Shown here: positions 40,955 to 50,958 of the stretch, piece after piece
Layout: the number at the start of each line of letters is the position of its first letter
Position numbering within the stretch: the stretch's first letter is position 1
Origin: Prochlorococcus sp. AG-347-K17
GTDB lineage: Bacteria; Cyanobacteriota; Cyanobacteriia; PCC-6307; Cyanobiaceae
Direction of reading: 5' to 3'
Length of the DNA stretch: 64,000 nucleotides
Assembly: GCA_003281385.1 (NCBI GenBank)
Contig: QCCE01000001.1
Location: 124,001-188,000, forward strand
The notes under the pieces: model-generated
The model's input: the letters and a program-made list of their open reading frames with translations, nothing else
Told to the model about the DNA's origin: nothing
Databases searched by the model: none
Translations under genes and position numbers: made by a program

Positions 40955-42250
40955 TTAAGATAATTTTTTTGAAGCTGAGTAAGCTAAATATATTGCTATT
41001 AAATACATTACAAAAGATAAGAAACTATAATTAAACAAAACATTTTTTAGAGAAATATTTAATTTAAAAAAGTAAGGTATTAAAAAACTAATAAAAGTAG
41101 TAAAAAGAAAACTAATTTGCCATAAAAAATCTAATTTTTGTTTCTTACAAATTATCAAAACATAACTTAGCGGACTTGAAACAAAATTAACACAAATCAA
41201 AAGAAACATGCTTTGAATCAAAAATCCACCATATGACCATTGTTTGCCAAAAACATAACTAAATAAGTAAGGGAAAAATATTAGAATTGGTCCTAAAATA
41301 AAAATAGAAATCCTTGTTAAAATTTTAAAAAATGAGGAAAAGCTATTTCTACAGTTTCCAAATTTTTTTATTTCATTTGTAATCTTATCCCTAAAAATAT
41401 CTCTAAAAGCAGAAATAAATATTCCTATTGGGAAGTAAATAGCTCTATATGCAAGTTCATATTGACCTAATAATTCCTCTCCATAAAAATAACCTATAAA
41501 AAAAACTGGTAAACTGGAATTCAAATTGCTTATTAAGTTACTTGGCGTTGTCCATAAAGTTAAAGATCTATTTCTAGTGAAAATCTTTAACAATCTTTTT
41601 AAACTAAAATAAGAAATTTTAAATATACTTTTTTTTAATAAAACAATAGTTAGAAGGATATTAACTATAATTAATCCAATTATGTATGAATATATTAAGC
41701 CTTTATAACCTAGTCCATTTACACCAAAAAAAAGGGATAACAATGGAATGAATGCTCCTAGGATAATTTTTGTTATTCCTAAAAATTTATAAATTGAATT
41801 TCTTATAATTAACAATCTCAATGAATTAAATGTTCCTAACAAAAATATTGATAATGGTAAATAATATATAAAAAATTTTATATCTAATTCAAATTGATCA
41901 AAAGTTTCAAATAATAAATTTTTAAAAGGTAATATTTGTACTAAAGATGTAAATAAAAATGCAATTACAATAGAAAGAAAAGTTGCATTTGTAATGTTCT
42001 TTTCATCACTTTCTATTAGTATAGAATTCTCTAATGAGAGAGTTGAAATTGTACCAAGTATAGAAGAAGTTGTAAAAAATAATGAACCATTAGCAAAGTC
42101 ACTTGGCGTATAAACTCTTGATAGAAACGGGCTACATAAAAGAAGAGAAAACTGTGCAACTAAATAAGAACCTATATATTTAGCCTGAATTCGGTCTAAA
42201 TTACTTTTGACTAAATTAAAATTTTTGTTAATTATACTTGAAATATTCAA
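40955..42250 (-). CDS. Polysaccharide flippase (Wzx-like, MATE/PST family)
   Basis: 431 aa, about 12 TMs; LCSPFLSRVYTPSDFANGSLFFTTSSILGTISTLSLENSILI. Confidence 0.88.
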   Translation of the reverse strand: MNISSIINKNFNLVKSNLDRIQAKYIGSYLVAQFSLLLCSPFLSRVYTPSDFANGSLFFTTSSILGTISTLSLENSILIESDEKNITNATFLSIVIAFLFTSLVQILPFKNLLFETFDQFELDIKFFIYYLPLSIFLLGTFNSLRLLIIRNSIYKFLGITKIILGAFIPLLSLFFGVNGLGYKGLIYSYIIGLIIVNILLTIVLLKKSIFKISYFSLKRLLKIFTRNRSLTLWTTPSNLISNLNSSLPVFFIGYFYGEELLGQYELAYRAIYFPIGIFISAFRDIFRDKITNEIKKFGNCRNSFSSFFKILTRISIFILGPILIFFPYLFSYVFGKQWSYGGFLIQSMFLLICVNFVSSPLSYVLIICKKQKLDFLWQISFLFTTFISFLIPYFFKLNISLKNVLFNYSFLSFVMYLIAIYLAYSASKKLS

Positions 42251-42358
42251 AATAAATAAAAAAATAATATTTAGTTTTTAAATATACAAATTATATAAAC
42301 TAATATCTTTCAATAGGCATCTATTATACAATAATTAATGTTCAAATCAAAAGATTGA

Positions 42359-43465
42359 ATGATGAAAAATATATATCAAATAACTATTGCACATAGTAGA
42401 TATGACAGCAGAATTTTTCATAGAATATCTAAATCCCTTGCAAAAACAAAATTAAACTTAAAACTTATAGTTTCTGATGGATTAGGTTATGAAAAAAAAG
42501 ATAACCTTATCATTAAGGATATAGGAAATTATAATAAATTATTTTTTAAAAATATATTCAAGCAAATAAAAATTTTTTTTGAATTAAAAAATAAAAATTC
42601 CATAATACATTTTCATGAACCAATACTTCTTCCACTTGCAATTTTTTTAAGGATATTCGGTAACATAGTAATTTTTGATATGCATGAAAATATTCACCTA
42701 CAGATTATGACAAAAAATTGGCCTTTACCAAATATCATAAAAAAAATTATTTCTAAATTTTATAGAAAAATTGAAAATCAATTTTTAAGAGGTTTGAATG
42801 GCATAACTGTACCTCAGCCAATAATGGTTGATATTTATAAAAAATATAATAAAAATATAATCTCTATTTCTAATTTTTATACAAATGAAAAAGATAATAA
42901 TTCAAAAAATATCTTAAAATTGAAAAGCTATAAGGATTTAATTTACTCTGGTACAGTTTCTAAGGAGAGAGGATTTTTCAACATGATAAATCTAATGGCT
43001 TCTTTACCAAAAGAATATAAATTACATATTGCAGGTAATGTAAATAATGAATTAAAGAAAAAGATACCCGATTCATTAAAAAATAATATTATTCTCTATG
43101 GATATTTAGATTTAAATGAACTTAAAAAACTATATAGAAAATGTGGAATTGGTTTAATTATGTTTAATAATATAGGCCAATACTACATGAGCTATTCATT
43201 AAAGCTTTTTGAGTATATGCATTATGGTATGTTTATAATAATGCCAAATTTTGGGGAATGGCTAATATTCAATAAAGATTATAAGGTAGGTTTAAATCTA
43301 GATCCAAAAGATTCTAGAAATTCCTCAAATACTTTAAAAAATTTAGATATAAATTCTCTAAACGTTTTCTCAGAAAGAAATTTTTCAAATGTAAGAAAAT
43401 TTTTTATATGGGAAAATGAAGTTGTTAAACTTATAGATTTCTACAAAAAACTTTCAAAATATTAA
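42359..43465 (+). CDS. GT4-like glycosyltransferase
   Basis: IVIFDMHENIHLQIM, LIYSGTVSKERGFFNMINLMASLP, KLFEYMHYGMFIIMPNFGEW. Confidence 0.82.
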   Translation: MMKNIYQITIAHSRYDSRIFHRISKSLAKTKLNLKLIVSDGLGYEKKDNLIIKDIGNYNKLFFKNIFKQIKIFFELKNKNSIIHFHEPILLPLAIFLRIFGNIVIFDMHENIHLQIMTKNWPLPNIIKKIISKFYRKIENQFLRGLNGITVPQPIMVDIYKKYNKNIISISNFYTNEKDNNSKNILKLKSYKDLIYSGTVSKERGFFNMINLMASLPKEYKLHIAGNVNNELKKKIPDSLKNNIILYGYLDLNELKKLYRKCGIGLIMFNNIGQYYMSYSLKLFEYMHYGMFIIMPNFGEWLIFNKDYKVGLNLDPKDSRNSSNTLKNLDINSLNVFSERNFSNVRKFFIWENEVVKLIDFYKKLSKY

Positions 43466-44106
43466 TGTCACTTTCTTCTTTTAAAAATGTATTTATCCTA
43501 TCCCCACATACTGATGATGGTGAGCTTGGAGCAGGGGGCACTATTGCAAAATTAAATGAATTAGGTGCTAATATTTACTACTTTGCCTTCACAACTGCAG
43601 AGAAATCAATACCTCCTGAATTCAAGAAAAATATATTAAAAACTGAAGTCATAAATGCAACTAAAGTATTAGGAATTCCAAAAGAAAATGTATGTCTTTA
43701 TAACTATGAAGTAAGAAAGTTAAATTATGTAAGACAAGAAATTTTAGAAAGTCTGATAAATCATCGAGAAAAAGTATATCCAGATCTTGTATTAATGCCA
43801 ACATTAAATGATATCCACCAAGATCATGAAACTATTTCAAAGGAGGGGCTTAGAGCCTTTAAAAATACAACTATTCTTGGTTACGAATTAATATGGAATA
43901 ATTTAAGATTTAATACTACATCTTATGTTGAATTAAGCGAATCTAATATGAAAAGAAAAATAAATGCACTTAAAGAATATAAATCACAGGCAAAGAAAAA
44001 TTATTTTAATCCAGATTTTATCAGATCCTTAGCAAAAACAAGGGGTATTCAATTTGGAACAACTTATGCAGAGTGCTTTGAGGTTATTAGATGGAGAATA
44101 AAATAA
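43465..44106 (+). CDS. PIG-L/LmbE family deacetylase
   Basis: VFILSPHTDDGELGAGGTIAKL (PHxDD-like metal motif), NDIHQDHETIS. Confidence 0.93.
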   Translation: MSLSSFKNVFILSPHTDDGELGAGGTIAKLNELGANIYYFAFTTAEKSIPPEFKKNILKTEVINATKVLGIPKENVCLYNYEVRKLNYVRQEILESLINHREKVYPDLVLMPTLNDIHQDHETISKEGLRAFKNTTILGYELIWNNLRFNTTSYVELSESNMKRKINALKEYKSQAKKNYFNPDFIRSLAKTRGIQFGTTYAECFEVIRWRIK

Positions 44107-45137
44107 ATATTCTTATTACTGGAGTTGGTTCTCCTGGGGGGCCAGGAATAATTAAAGCAATTTTAGAAGAAAAAGAAATTTTTAATATTTACCTCTGTGA
44201 TGCAGACCAAAATGCAACTGGCAAATATTTAATTGAAAAAAATTTTAGAGTAATACCTAAAGCATCAGACCCAAATTTTATAGATTTTTTATTAAAATTA
44301 TGCAAGGAATATAATATCAAATTAATAATTCCCCTAGTTACACGTGAACTATTAGAATTATCAAAGAAAAAATATTTGTTCAAGGAAAATAATATAGATA
44401 TTCTCGTTTCAGATTATGAAAGCTTAAAAATTTTAAATGATAAAGGATTACTTTATAACCACTTAAAAAATAATAAAATCAAAGTTCCAAGATTTGAATT
44501 AATTAATAAGAAAAAAGATTTTACTTATGCCCTTAAAAGATTAGGTTATCCAAAATTACCTGTGATAATGAAGCCGAGAATTTCTAATGGTAGCAGAGGT
44601 GTGAGAATTATTTCAGAAGAATTTAAAAAATTTGAATTACTTTTTTTTCAAAAACCTAATTCACTTTTTATTAAATTAGAAGAAGTTTTATCAATAATAG
44701 GTGACAGAAATTTTCCACCATTAATACTTTCTGAATTTCTTCCAGGCGAGGAGTTAACCGTAGATTGCATTCTAAATAATGGGAATATTGAAAATATTAT
44801 CATTAGAACAAGAGATCAAATGCGAGAGGGAATATCTATTAAAGGCAAATTCATTAAAAATGAAAAAATAATCCATTATATTCAACAAATATTATGCACT
44901 TTAAAGGGATTAGATGGATCAGTCGGTTTTCAGTTAAAAAAATCTACTAATGAAGAGTATCTTTTACTTGAATCCAACCCAAGACTTCAAGGTTCAAGTA
45001 CTACTGCATTAGGAATTGGAATAAATATTCCAGTAATTATAATCAAAAATAAACTAGGTATAAAAAATGAAATTAATGAAATAAAAAATAAAGTTGCTTT
45101 TTCTAGATTTTATGAAAACATTTTTTATGAATATTGA
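44091..45137 (+). CDS. ATP-grasp ligase (CarB-like)
   Basis: ILITGVGSPGGPGIIKAILEE, KLPVIMKPRISNGSRGVRII, LILSEFLPGEELTVDCIL, LLLESNPRLQGSSTTAL. Confidence 0.9.
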   Translation: MENKINILITGVGSPGGPGIIKAILEEKEIFNIYLCDADQNATGKYLIEKNFRVIPKASDPNFIDFLLKLCKEYNIKLIIPLVTRELLELSKKKYLFKENNIDILVSDYESLKILNDKGLLYNHLKNNKIKVPRFELINKKKDFTYALKRLGYPKLPVIMKPRISNGSRGVRIISEEFKKFELLFFQKPNSLFIKLEEVLSIIGDRNFPPLILSEFLPGEELTVDCILNNGNIENIIIRTRDQMREGISIKGKFIKNEKIIHYIQQILCTLKGLDGSVGFQLKKSTNEEYLLLESNPRLQGSSTTALGIGINIPVIIIKNKLGIKNEINEIKNKVAFSRFYENIFYEY

Positions 45138-45729
45138 ATATTTAAAAAAAGCTCACAACCTTGGAAGAGATTTAATTTTTGATCTTGATAATACAATTAT
45201 TAATGAAAAAGATTATCTTTTATCTGCATATTATTTAATTGCTTCAGAAATTAATCCTTCTAAACAAAATGAAGTTTATTTATATCTTAAAAATGAATTT
45301 GAATTATCTGGAAGAGAATTTTTATATCAGAAGTTAAAGAATAAATTTAATTTTAGTAATTTCAATTTAGAAGACTTTAAGCTTCTTTTGCATGAAAATA
45401 GATATTGCAAAAAAATTGAAACCTATATGTGGTTTAAAGACTTTGTCAAAAGTTTGAATACTTCTTTAGAAATATATATAATTACCAATGGAAATATAAG
45501 CCAACAAAAAAATAAAATAAGGTTAACAAAATTCCCAAGAAGGACTCTTATAAAGAAAATTATTTATGCAAATGAATATAAGCCAAAACCCCATCCAGAT
45601 TCGTATTATGCATTAAAAAAATTTTCAAATATAGTTAATCCTATCTACATTGGAGATTCTCATATTGATTTAAAATTTGCACAAAATTCTAGTATTGAAT
45701 ATTTTGATGTCTCTTTAGTAAAATACTAA
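45127..45729 (+). CDS. HAD superfamily hydrolase (ORF track starts at 45094; ATG 45127 preferred)
   Basis: LIFDLDNTIINEKDYL, YIITNGN, KPKPHPDSYYAL, YIGDSHIDLKFAQNS. Confidence 0.88.
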   Translation: MNIEYLKKAHNLGRDLIFDLDNTIINEKDYLLSAYYLIASEINPSKQNEVYLYLKNEFELSGREFLYQKLKNKFNFSNFNLEDFKLLLHENRYCKKIETYMWFKDFVKSLNTSLEIYIITNGNISQQKNKIRLTKFPRRTLIKKIIYANEYKPKPHPDSYYALKKFSNIVNPIYIGDSHIDLKFAQNSSIEYFDVSLVKY

Positions 45730-45742
45730 ATTTAATTTGAGG

Positions 45743-47014
45743 TCATTTTATAATTCCTGGTAACAAGATTCCCACTAGAAACCAAAAAGGAGGGAAATTA
45801 AAGAAATAACTGATATTAGCTATCATAAAAGCCCCAAAAAACTGTAATATCAAAATTGAATTTAAATCATTAAGATCATTTTTTAAATAAAAAATTCTTG
45901 GATAAATAATTTGCACTAGACCAAATAAAAAAAGTGATGTTCCTAATATCCCTGTATGTGTCATTAATGACAAAATCATGCTGTGCATATAATAACCTTT
46001 ACCAGGTCCTGCAATTATTTCAGGATTCCAGCCTCCAAAAAAAGGCGATAAAGTGAATTGACTGGGGAAATATCTTAAAATGCTAAATCTCGACATTAAA
46101 GGTGAGAAGTTATCAATATCTGCTTTAATAAGGGCATTTATTCTTTGTTCTGTAGATCCATATAGATAAATTACATTTGAGGTAAATATTTTTATTAAGT
46201 TCAAGTACATAAATAAAGAAAAAAATGAACCTAATAATAACTTAATTGAATTTCTAAAATAATAAATATTTATTGGTATATTTGAAAACAAAAATAAAGT
46301 TAACCAATAAATTATAGTAGCAGTAGAACGAGAAAATAAATTGACATAAGTAATTATTAAAGATATCGATAATAAAAAAAGAAGAGGTTTAAAAATATCT
46401 TTTTTATCATAAAAAACTCTTAAAATAGGGAGAACAATAAGAAAACTTATATAAAAATTTATAGACATTCTCTGATAAAGGGAATTTGAATCTTCAAAAT
46501 TTAAAATAAAAAATATTGAATAAATAAAATAAATAAGGGCGAGAAGAAACAAAAAAAACTTTACAAATTTTTTGTAATTAATATATCTTTTTTTAGTAAT
46601 TTGTTTTTTATAAATTGATAAAATATGAAATAAGCCAATACCCAAAAATAACCAATTTAAAATTCCATCCTTGTATACAAAAAATCCAATAATTGCCAAA
46701 ATATCTCCAGTAGAGAACATTAAAAGAGCAATATAAAATATAAAAAAGATTAAAGGAACATTATGAAATAGACTCTCGAAAAATTTAGGAAAATTTCTTA
46801 GTAAAAGATACAAAGTTATTATTTGGCATCCCAAATAGCCAAACAACATATATATAGGCATATTAATATTTCTACTATCATAAATAAATTGTATAAATTG
46901 CTGAGAGGTTAATAAAACAATAAAAGTATTAGCGATAAGTAAATTAAAACTTACATTATTATTTATAAAAAATATATTGCTTAAAAACCTTTCAAAATAT
47001 AATTTGTTTATCAT
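45743..47014 (-). CDS. Wzy-like polytopic membrane protein
   Basis: About 10 TMs; GGWNPEIIAGPGKGYYMHSMILSLMTHTGILG loop shared with 48345-49568. Confidence 0.65.
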   Translation of the reverse strand: MINKLYFERFLSNIFFINNNVSFNLLIANTFIVLLTSQQFIQFIYDSRNINMPIYMLFGYLGCQIITLYLLLRNFPKFFESLFHNVPLIFFIFYIALLMFSTGDILAIIGFFVYKDGILNWLFLGIGLFHILSIYKKQITKKRYINYKKFVKFFLFLLALIYFIYSIFFILNFEDSNSLYQRMSINFYISFLIVLPILRVFYDKKDIFKPLLFLLSISLIITYVNLFSRSTATIIYWLTLFLFSNIPINIYYFRNSIKLLLGSFFSLFMYLNLIKIFTSNVIYLYGSTEQRINALIKADIDNFSPLMSRFSILRYFPSQFTLSPFFGGWNPEIIAGPGKGYYMHSMILSLMTHTGILGTSLFLFGLVQIIYPRIFYLKNDLNDLNSILILQFFGAFMIANISYFFNFPPFWFLVGILLPGIIK

Positions 47015-47162
47015 AAAAATATTTTATACAAAAATTATCTCATTTATCATCTAATAAGTTAATTAATTTATTAAATTTAAAACCTTCTTTAAATTTTTTT
47101 AGCAGGCTTGAGATGTAACATTAAACAAGATCATATTATTTTTAAAACTAATTTATAGATCT

Positions 47163-48230
47163 ATGGCTAATTTCATTGTTACAGGAGGAGCTGGCTTTAT
47201 AGGAAGTCACACTTGTTTTTCTCTTTTACAAAAGGGTCATAAAGTTATTGCTATAGATTCTTTTTTCAATAGTTCCAAGAATAACTTAAGAAACATTATT
47301 TCATATTTAAAAAAATATGACAAAACAGTTGAAACAAGATTAAATATTTTCAAATGCGATATTAAAAATGAGAATAAGTTAAGAAAAACTTTCAAATCAA
47401 TAAAAAGTACTTTTTTAAATATTGATGCAGTTATTCATTTTGCAGGATTTAAAGACTCAAATGAATCAATAAATAAACCTCTTGATTATTGGGATAACAA
47501 TGTAAATGGATCAATAAAATTATTAAAAGTAATGAAAGAGTTTGGGTGTAGAACCATCGTTTTTAGTAGTAGTGCGGCAATATATGATGCATCATATTGT
47601 AATGACATAATTTCGGAAGATTCAGAAAAGAATCCCAAAACTCCCTATGGAAGAACTAAATTAGTAATTGAAGAATTATTGCAAAACACATATGAAAGTT
47701 CAGAAGAAAATTGGAGAATAGCAAATTTAAGATATTTTAATCCAATAGGGGCAAGTCCAGAAGGAATAATTGGAGAAGACATATTCCACTCAGGATCAAA
47801 TATTTTTCCAGCTATTTTAAAGGTTGCTAATGGGTATAAATCTAAACTATCTATTTATGGTACAGATTTTAATACTAAAGATGGGACAGGCATAAGAGAC
47901 TATATACATGTAAAAGATTTAGCAGATGCTCATATAGCTGCTGTTGATTATTTAAATAATTTTAAAAGAGAGTTTGTTTGTCTTAATATTGGAACAGGAA
48001 AAGGAACAAGTGTTATTGAACTTGTAAATATTTTTGAAAATGTAAATAATTGCAAAATAAAAACAAAAAATTTAGAAAAAAGAATTGGTGATTTTCCCAT
48101 AGTAGTTGCTAATAATAAAAAGGCTTTAGATTTACTTGATTGGGAGCCTAAAAGGACCATTAAAGATATGTGTTTGGACGGTCAAAAATGGATATTAATA
48201 AACTCAAAAGCTAATAAAATAAAAAAGTAA
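47163..48230 (+). CDS. galE: UDP-glucose 4-epimerase
   Basis: FIVTGGAGFIGSHTCFSLLQKGHKVIAIDSF, YGRTKLVIEE, LRYFNPIGASPEG, GTGIRDYIHVKDLADAH. Confidence 0.95.
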   Translation: MANFIVTGGAGFIGSHTCFSLLQKGHKVIAIDSFFNSSKNNLRNIISYLKKYDKTVETRLNIFKCDIKNENKLRKTFKSIKSTFLNIDAVIHFAGFKDSNESINKPLDYWDNNVNGSIKLLKVMKEFGCRTIVFSSSAAIYDASYCNDIISEDSEKNPKTPYGRTKLVIEELLQNTYESSEENWRIANLRYFNPIGASPEGIIGEDIFHSGSNIFPAILKVANGYKSKLSIYGTDFNTKDGTGIRDYIHVKDLADAHIAAVDYLNNFKREFVCLNIGTGKGTSVIELVNIFENVNNCKIKTKNLEKRIGDFPIVVANNKKALDLLDWEPKRTIKDMCLDGQKWILINSKANKIKK

Positions 48231-48344
48231 ATTACTAATGAAGATATTCGATTTATAGTTGTAATTTTATTTAAGTTATTAATAAAATGGTTTATAACTA
48301 AATTGAAATTTTTGAATTTCTTTAAAAAAGGTAAATTATCATAA

Positions 48345-49568
48345 ATGTTACTTACTAAAGTCAAAGATAAGAATTTATCAATTTTATTTATATCAGCATT
48401 TATATCAAATCTTTTTTGTATTTATTTAATAGATTTATTAAATTTAAATTTAAAATTAGCCATCATTTTTGGATCTTTTTTTACTCATTTTGTTGGGTTT
48501 ACAATTATTATAAAAAATTTCAAAAGGTTTAAAGATAACAGATTTTTCGATTTTTATTTATTGTTCTTAATTTTCTTAGTTGTATTTAGAATTAATTTTG
48601 ATTCAGGTTTTATTAATTTTTTTCGATTAGCTTTATACAAGTTTGGATTTTTAAACTTTTACTTTTACGGATTAGAAACTTTTTTAGCAATTGACATATT
48701 AAGAAATAAACTATCAAGATCTGAAATGGCCAGAAAAATAAATTTATTTTTTAAGGTATTAGTAATTTACACTTTTGCAATTATATTAATTTTTGCAAAA
48801 AATAAATTAAATTATGAAATTAATATTGGAAATTATCAATCCCTTGCTGATGTAGTTCATATTATTTCAATTTTTTATATACTTCTCAATAATCTATTTT
48901 TTAGGAAAAAGACTATTAGTTTATACTTCTCAATGATTGGACTATCCATATTAACTTTTATAATGGGTTCAAGTTCTACAATAGTATTTTTAGTTGCTAA
49001 TTTAATTTCAGATACATTAATACAGAGTTCTAAAAAGGCAATAGTAAAAATTATAGTTTTTATAACTTCTCCTATAATTCTACTTTTTATTTTTTATAGC
49101 ATATTAAAAAACAACTTTGATAAACTTTACGAATTAGGTCTTAGTCCTGGATATATGAAAGATATCTTAGACTTTTTATCTCCACTCCTATCTAGACTAG
49201 AAATACTAAAAAGTTTTTCATCTCAAATTAAGGTATCTCCAATTTTAGGAAATTGGAATTCAGAAATAATATCGGGATCAGGTTTAGGTAATTATTTACA
49301 TAGTATACCTTTATCCTTTATGACTCATACAGGTATAGTAGGTTTTAGTGTTTTCATATTACTAATTTTTTCCCTTTTCAAAAATAAAATTAAATTTATT
49401 AAAGATATTCCTACAAAAACAGGTTTGATATTATTCTTAAATGTAATAATAATAGGAAGTTTATCAAAATTTCTAACGTTTATTCCTTTTTGGTATCTAT
49501 TGGGTTTCTTGTCATTAAATTTAGAAAATAATAAATTAGAAAATATGAATAAATTTAAAAAAATTTAG
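48345..49568 (+). CDS. Wzy-like polytopic membrane protein, paralogue of 45743-47014
   Basis: About 10 TMs; GNWNSEIISGSGLGNYLHSIPLSFMTHTGIVG. Confidence 0.65.
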   Translation: MLLTKVKDKNLSILFISAFISNLFCIYLIDLLNLNLKLAIIFGSFFTHFVGFTIIIKNFKRFKDNRFFDFYLLFLIFLVVFRINFDSGFINFFRLALYKFGFLNFYFYGLETFLAIDILRNKLSRSEMARKINLFFKVLVIYTFAIILIFAKNKLNYEINIGNYQSLADVVHIISIFYILLNNLFFRKKTISLYFSMIGLSILTFIMGSSSTIVFLVANLISDTLIQSSKKAIVKIIVFITSPIILLFIFYSILKNNFDKLYELGLSPGYMKDILDFLSPLLSRLEILKSFSSQIKVSPILGNWNSEIISGSGLGNYLHSIPLSFMTHTGIVGFSVFILLIFSLFKNKIKFIKDIPTKTGLILFLNVIIIGSLSKFLTFIPFWYLLGFLSLNLENNKLENMNKFKKI

Positions 49569-49627
49569 TTTTTTTTTATAAAAATTAAGATGTTATCTTT
49601 ATCTTAAATACAAATTATGTTTAATAT

Positions 49628-50956
49628 ATGAAATATATAAAAAAAAATTATATAACTTTAATTTCTCTAGTTAAAGATTTCTTGATAATTTTTATCATAT
49701 ACAATAATAATTTTTTTAATATTTACAGTAATAGCCCAAATCAATTAATAGTATTTTGTTTAATTACTTTTTGGCTTCTAAGCAATTATGTATTCGGATA
49801 TTATAGTGATAGTAACAAAAGATTAAATATAATTTCCAAGATTTTTGGTTTACTTGTAGTTACAAGCGCTTCAAATTTGATTTATCTTTCTATAAATATA
49901 CTTACAGAGGGTTATGAAATAAACTCGAAATCTCTAATATTTTTTATTAATTCAACTTTACAAATATCTTTTTTTATTTTTATAACCGAGAGTATTAAGG
50001 GATATATCTGGGCAAAAACTAAAAATAAAAAAATATCATGGCTTGTAATGACAAATAAAACTAATTTTTTATATTTAAAAAGTTTACTAAGTAATTCCAA
50101 TGTAAATAATATTTCCTTAATTCATTTTGAAAAAAATGTAGAAGAAAGTAATTCTAATAATTTTGATGGGATAATAATCGATAATAATTTCATTAAAAAT
50201 GATGAAATATATAAAATAAATTTTAAGATTAAAAAAGAAATAAATTTCAAAACTCTTTTACATTGGTCAAATGAATATTTACAAATATGTCCTCCAGAGT
50301 TCTTAGCTGAAAATGATATTTTTTATTTTAAAAGCCTTAATTTTAGAAATTCAATGCAATTCAGACTTAAAAGGTTAGGCGATATATTTATAAGTTTTGC
50401 ACTACTTATTTTATTGAGTCCATTAATGTTATTTATTAGCATTATTATTCTTTTTATAGATGGCAATCCTATTTTTTATTCACAAACAAGAAATGGTTAC
50501 AAACAAAAACACATCAAAATATTTAAGTTTAGATCAATGATTAAAGAGGCAGAAAAAAATGGTCCGCAGTGGTCGAAAGCAAATGATCCAAGAATAACAA
50601 AATTAGGAAAAATCATTAGAAAATATAGAATAGATGAACTTCCCCAACTGATTTCTGTTATTAAAGGAGATATGAGTTTGATAGGACCAAGACCCGAAAG
50701 GCCGCAGATAGATAATAAATTAAAAGAAAATATAGTAAATTATGAACTTAGAAATTATATAAAACCTGGGATAAGTGGCTGGGCACAAGTAAACTATCAC
50801 TATGGTGCAAGCCTTATAGACTCTAAAAATAAATTAAGTTATGATCTATATTACATAAAAAACTTCTCTATATTACTTGATATTGTAATTCTTTTTAAGA
50901 CCTTAAAAATTGTTTTTAACGGTAGGGGTTACAAACCAAAAAAGTCAAAAAAATAG
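49628..50956 (+). CDS. Exopolysaccharide polyprenyl glycosylphosphotransferase (WcaJ/WbaP-like)
   Basis: N-terminal TMs; C-terminal FRSMIKEAEKNGPQWSKANDPRITKLGKIIRKYRIDELPQLISVIKGDMSLIGPRPERP. Confidence 0.94.
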   Translation: MKYIKKNYITLISLVKDFLIIFIIYNNNFFNIYSNSPNQLIVFCLITFWLLSNYVFGYYSDSNKRLNIISKIFGLLVVTSASNLIYLSINILTEGYEINSKSLIFFINSTLQISFFIFITESIKGYIWAKTKNKKISWLVMTNKTNFLYLKSLLSNSNVNNISLIHFEKNVEESNSNNFDGIIIDNNFIKNDEIYKINFKIKKEINFKTLLHWSNEYLQICPPEFLAENDIFYFKSLNFRNSMQFRLKRLGDIFISFALLILLSPLMLFISIIILFIDGNPIFYSQTRNGYKQKHIKIFKFRSMIKEAEKNGPQWSKANDPRITKLGKIIRKYRIDELPQLISVIKGDMSLIGPRPERPQIDNKLKENIVNYELRNYIKPGISGWAQVNYHYGASLIDSKNKLSYDLYYIKNFSILLDIVILFKTLKIVFNGRGYKPKKSKK

Positions 50957-50958
50957 AA

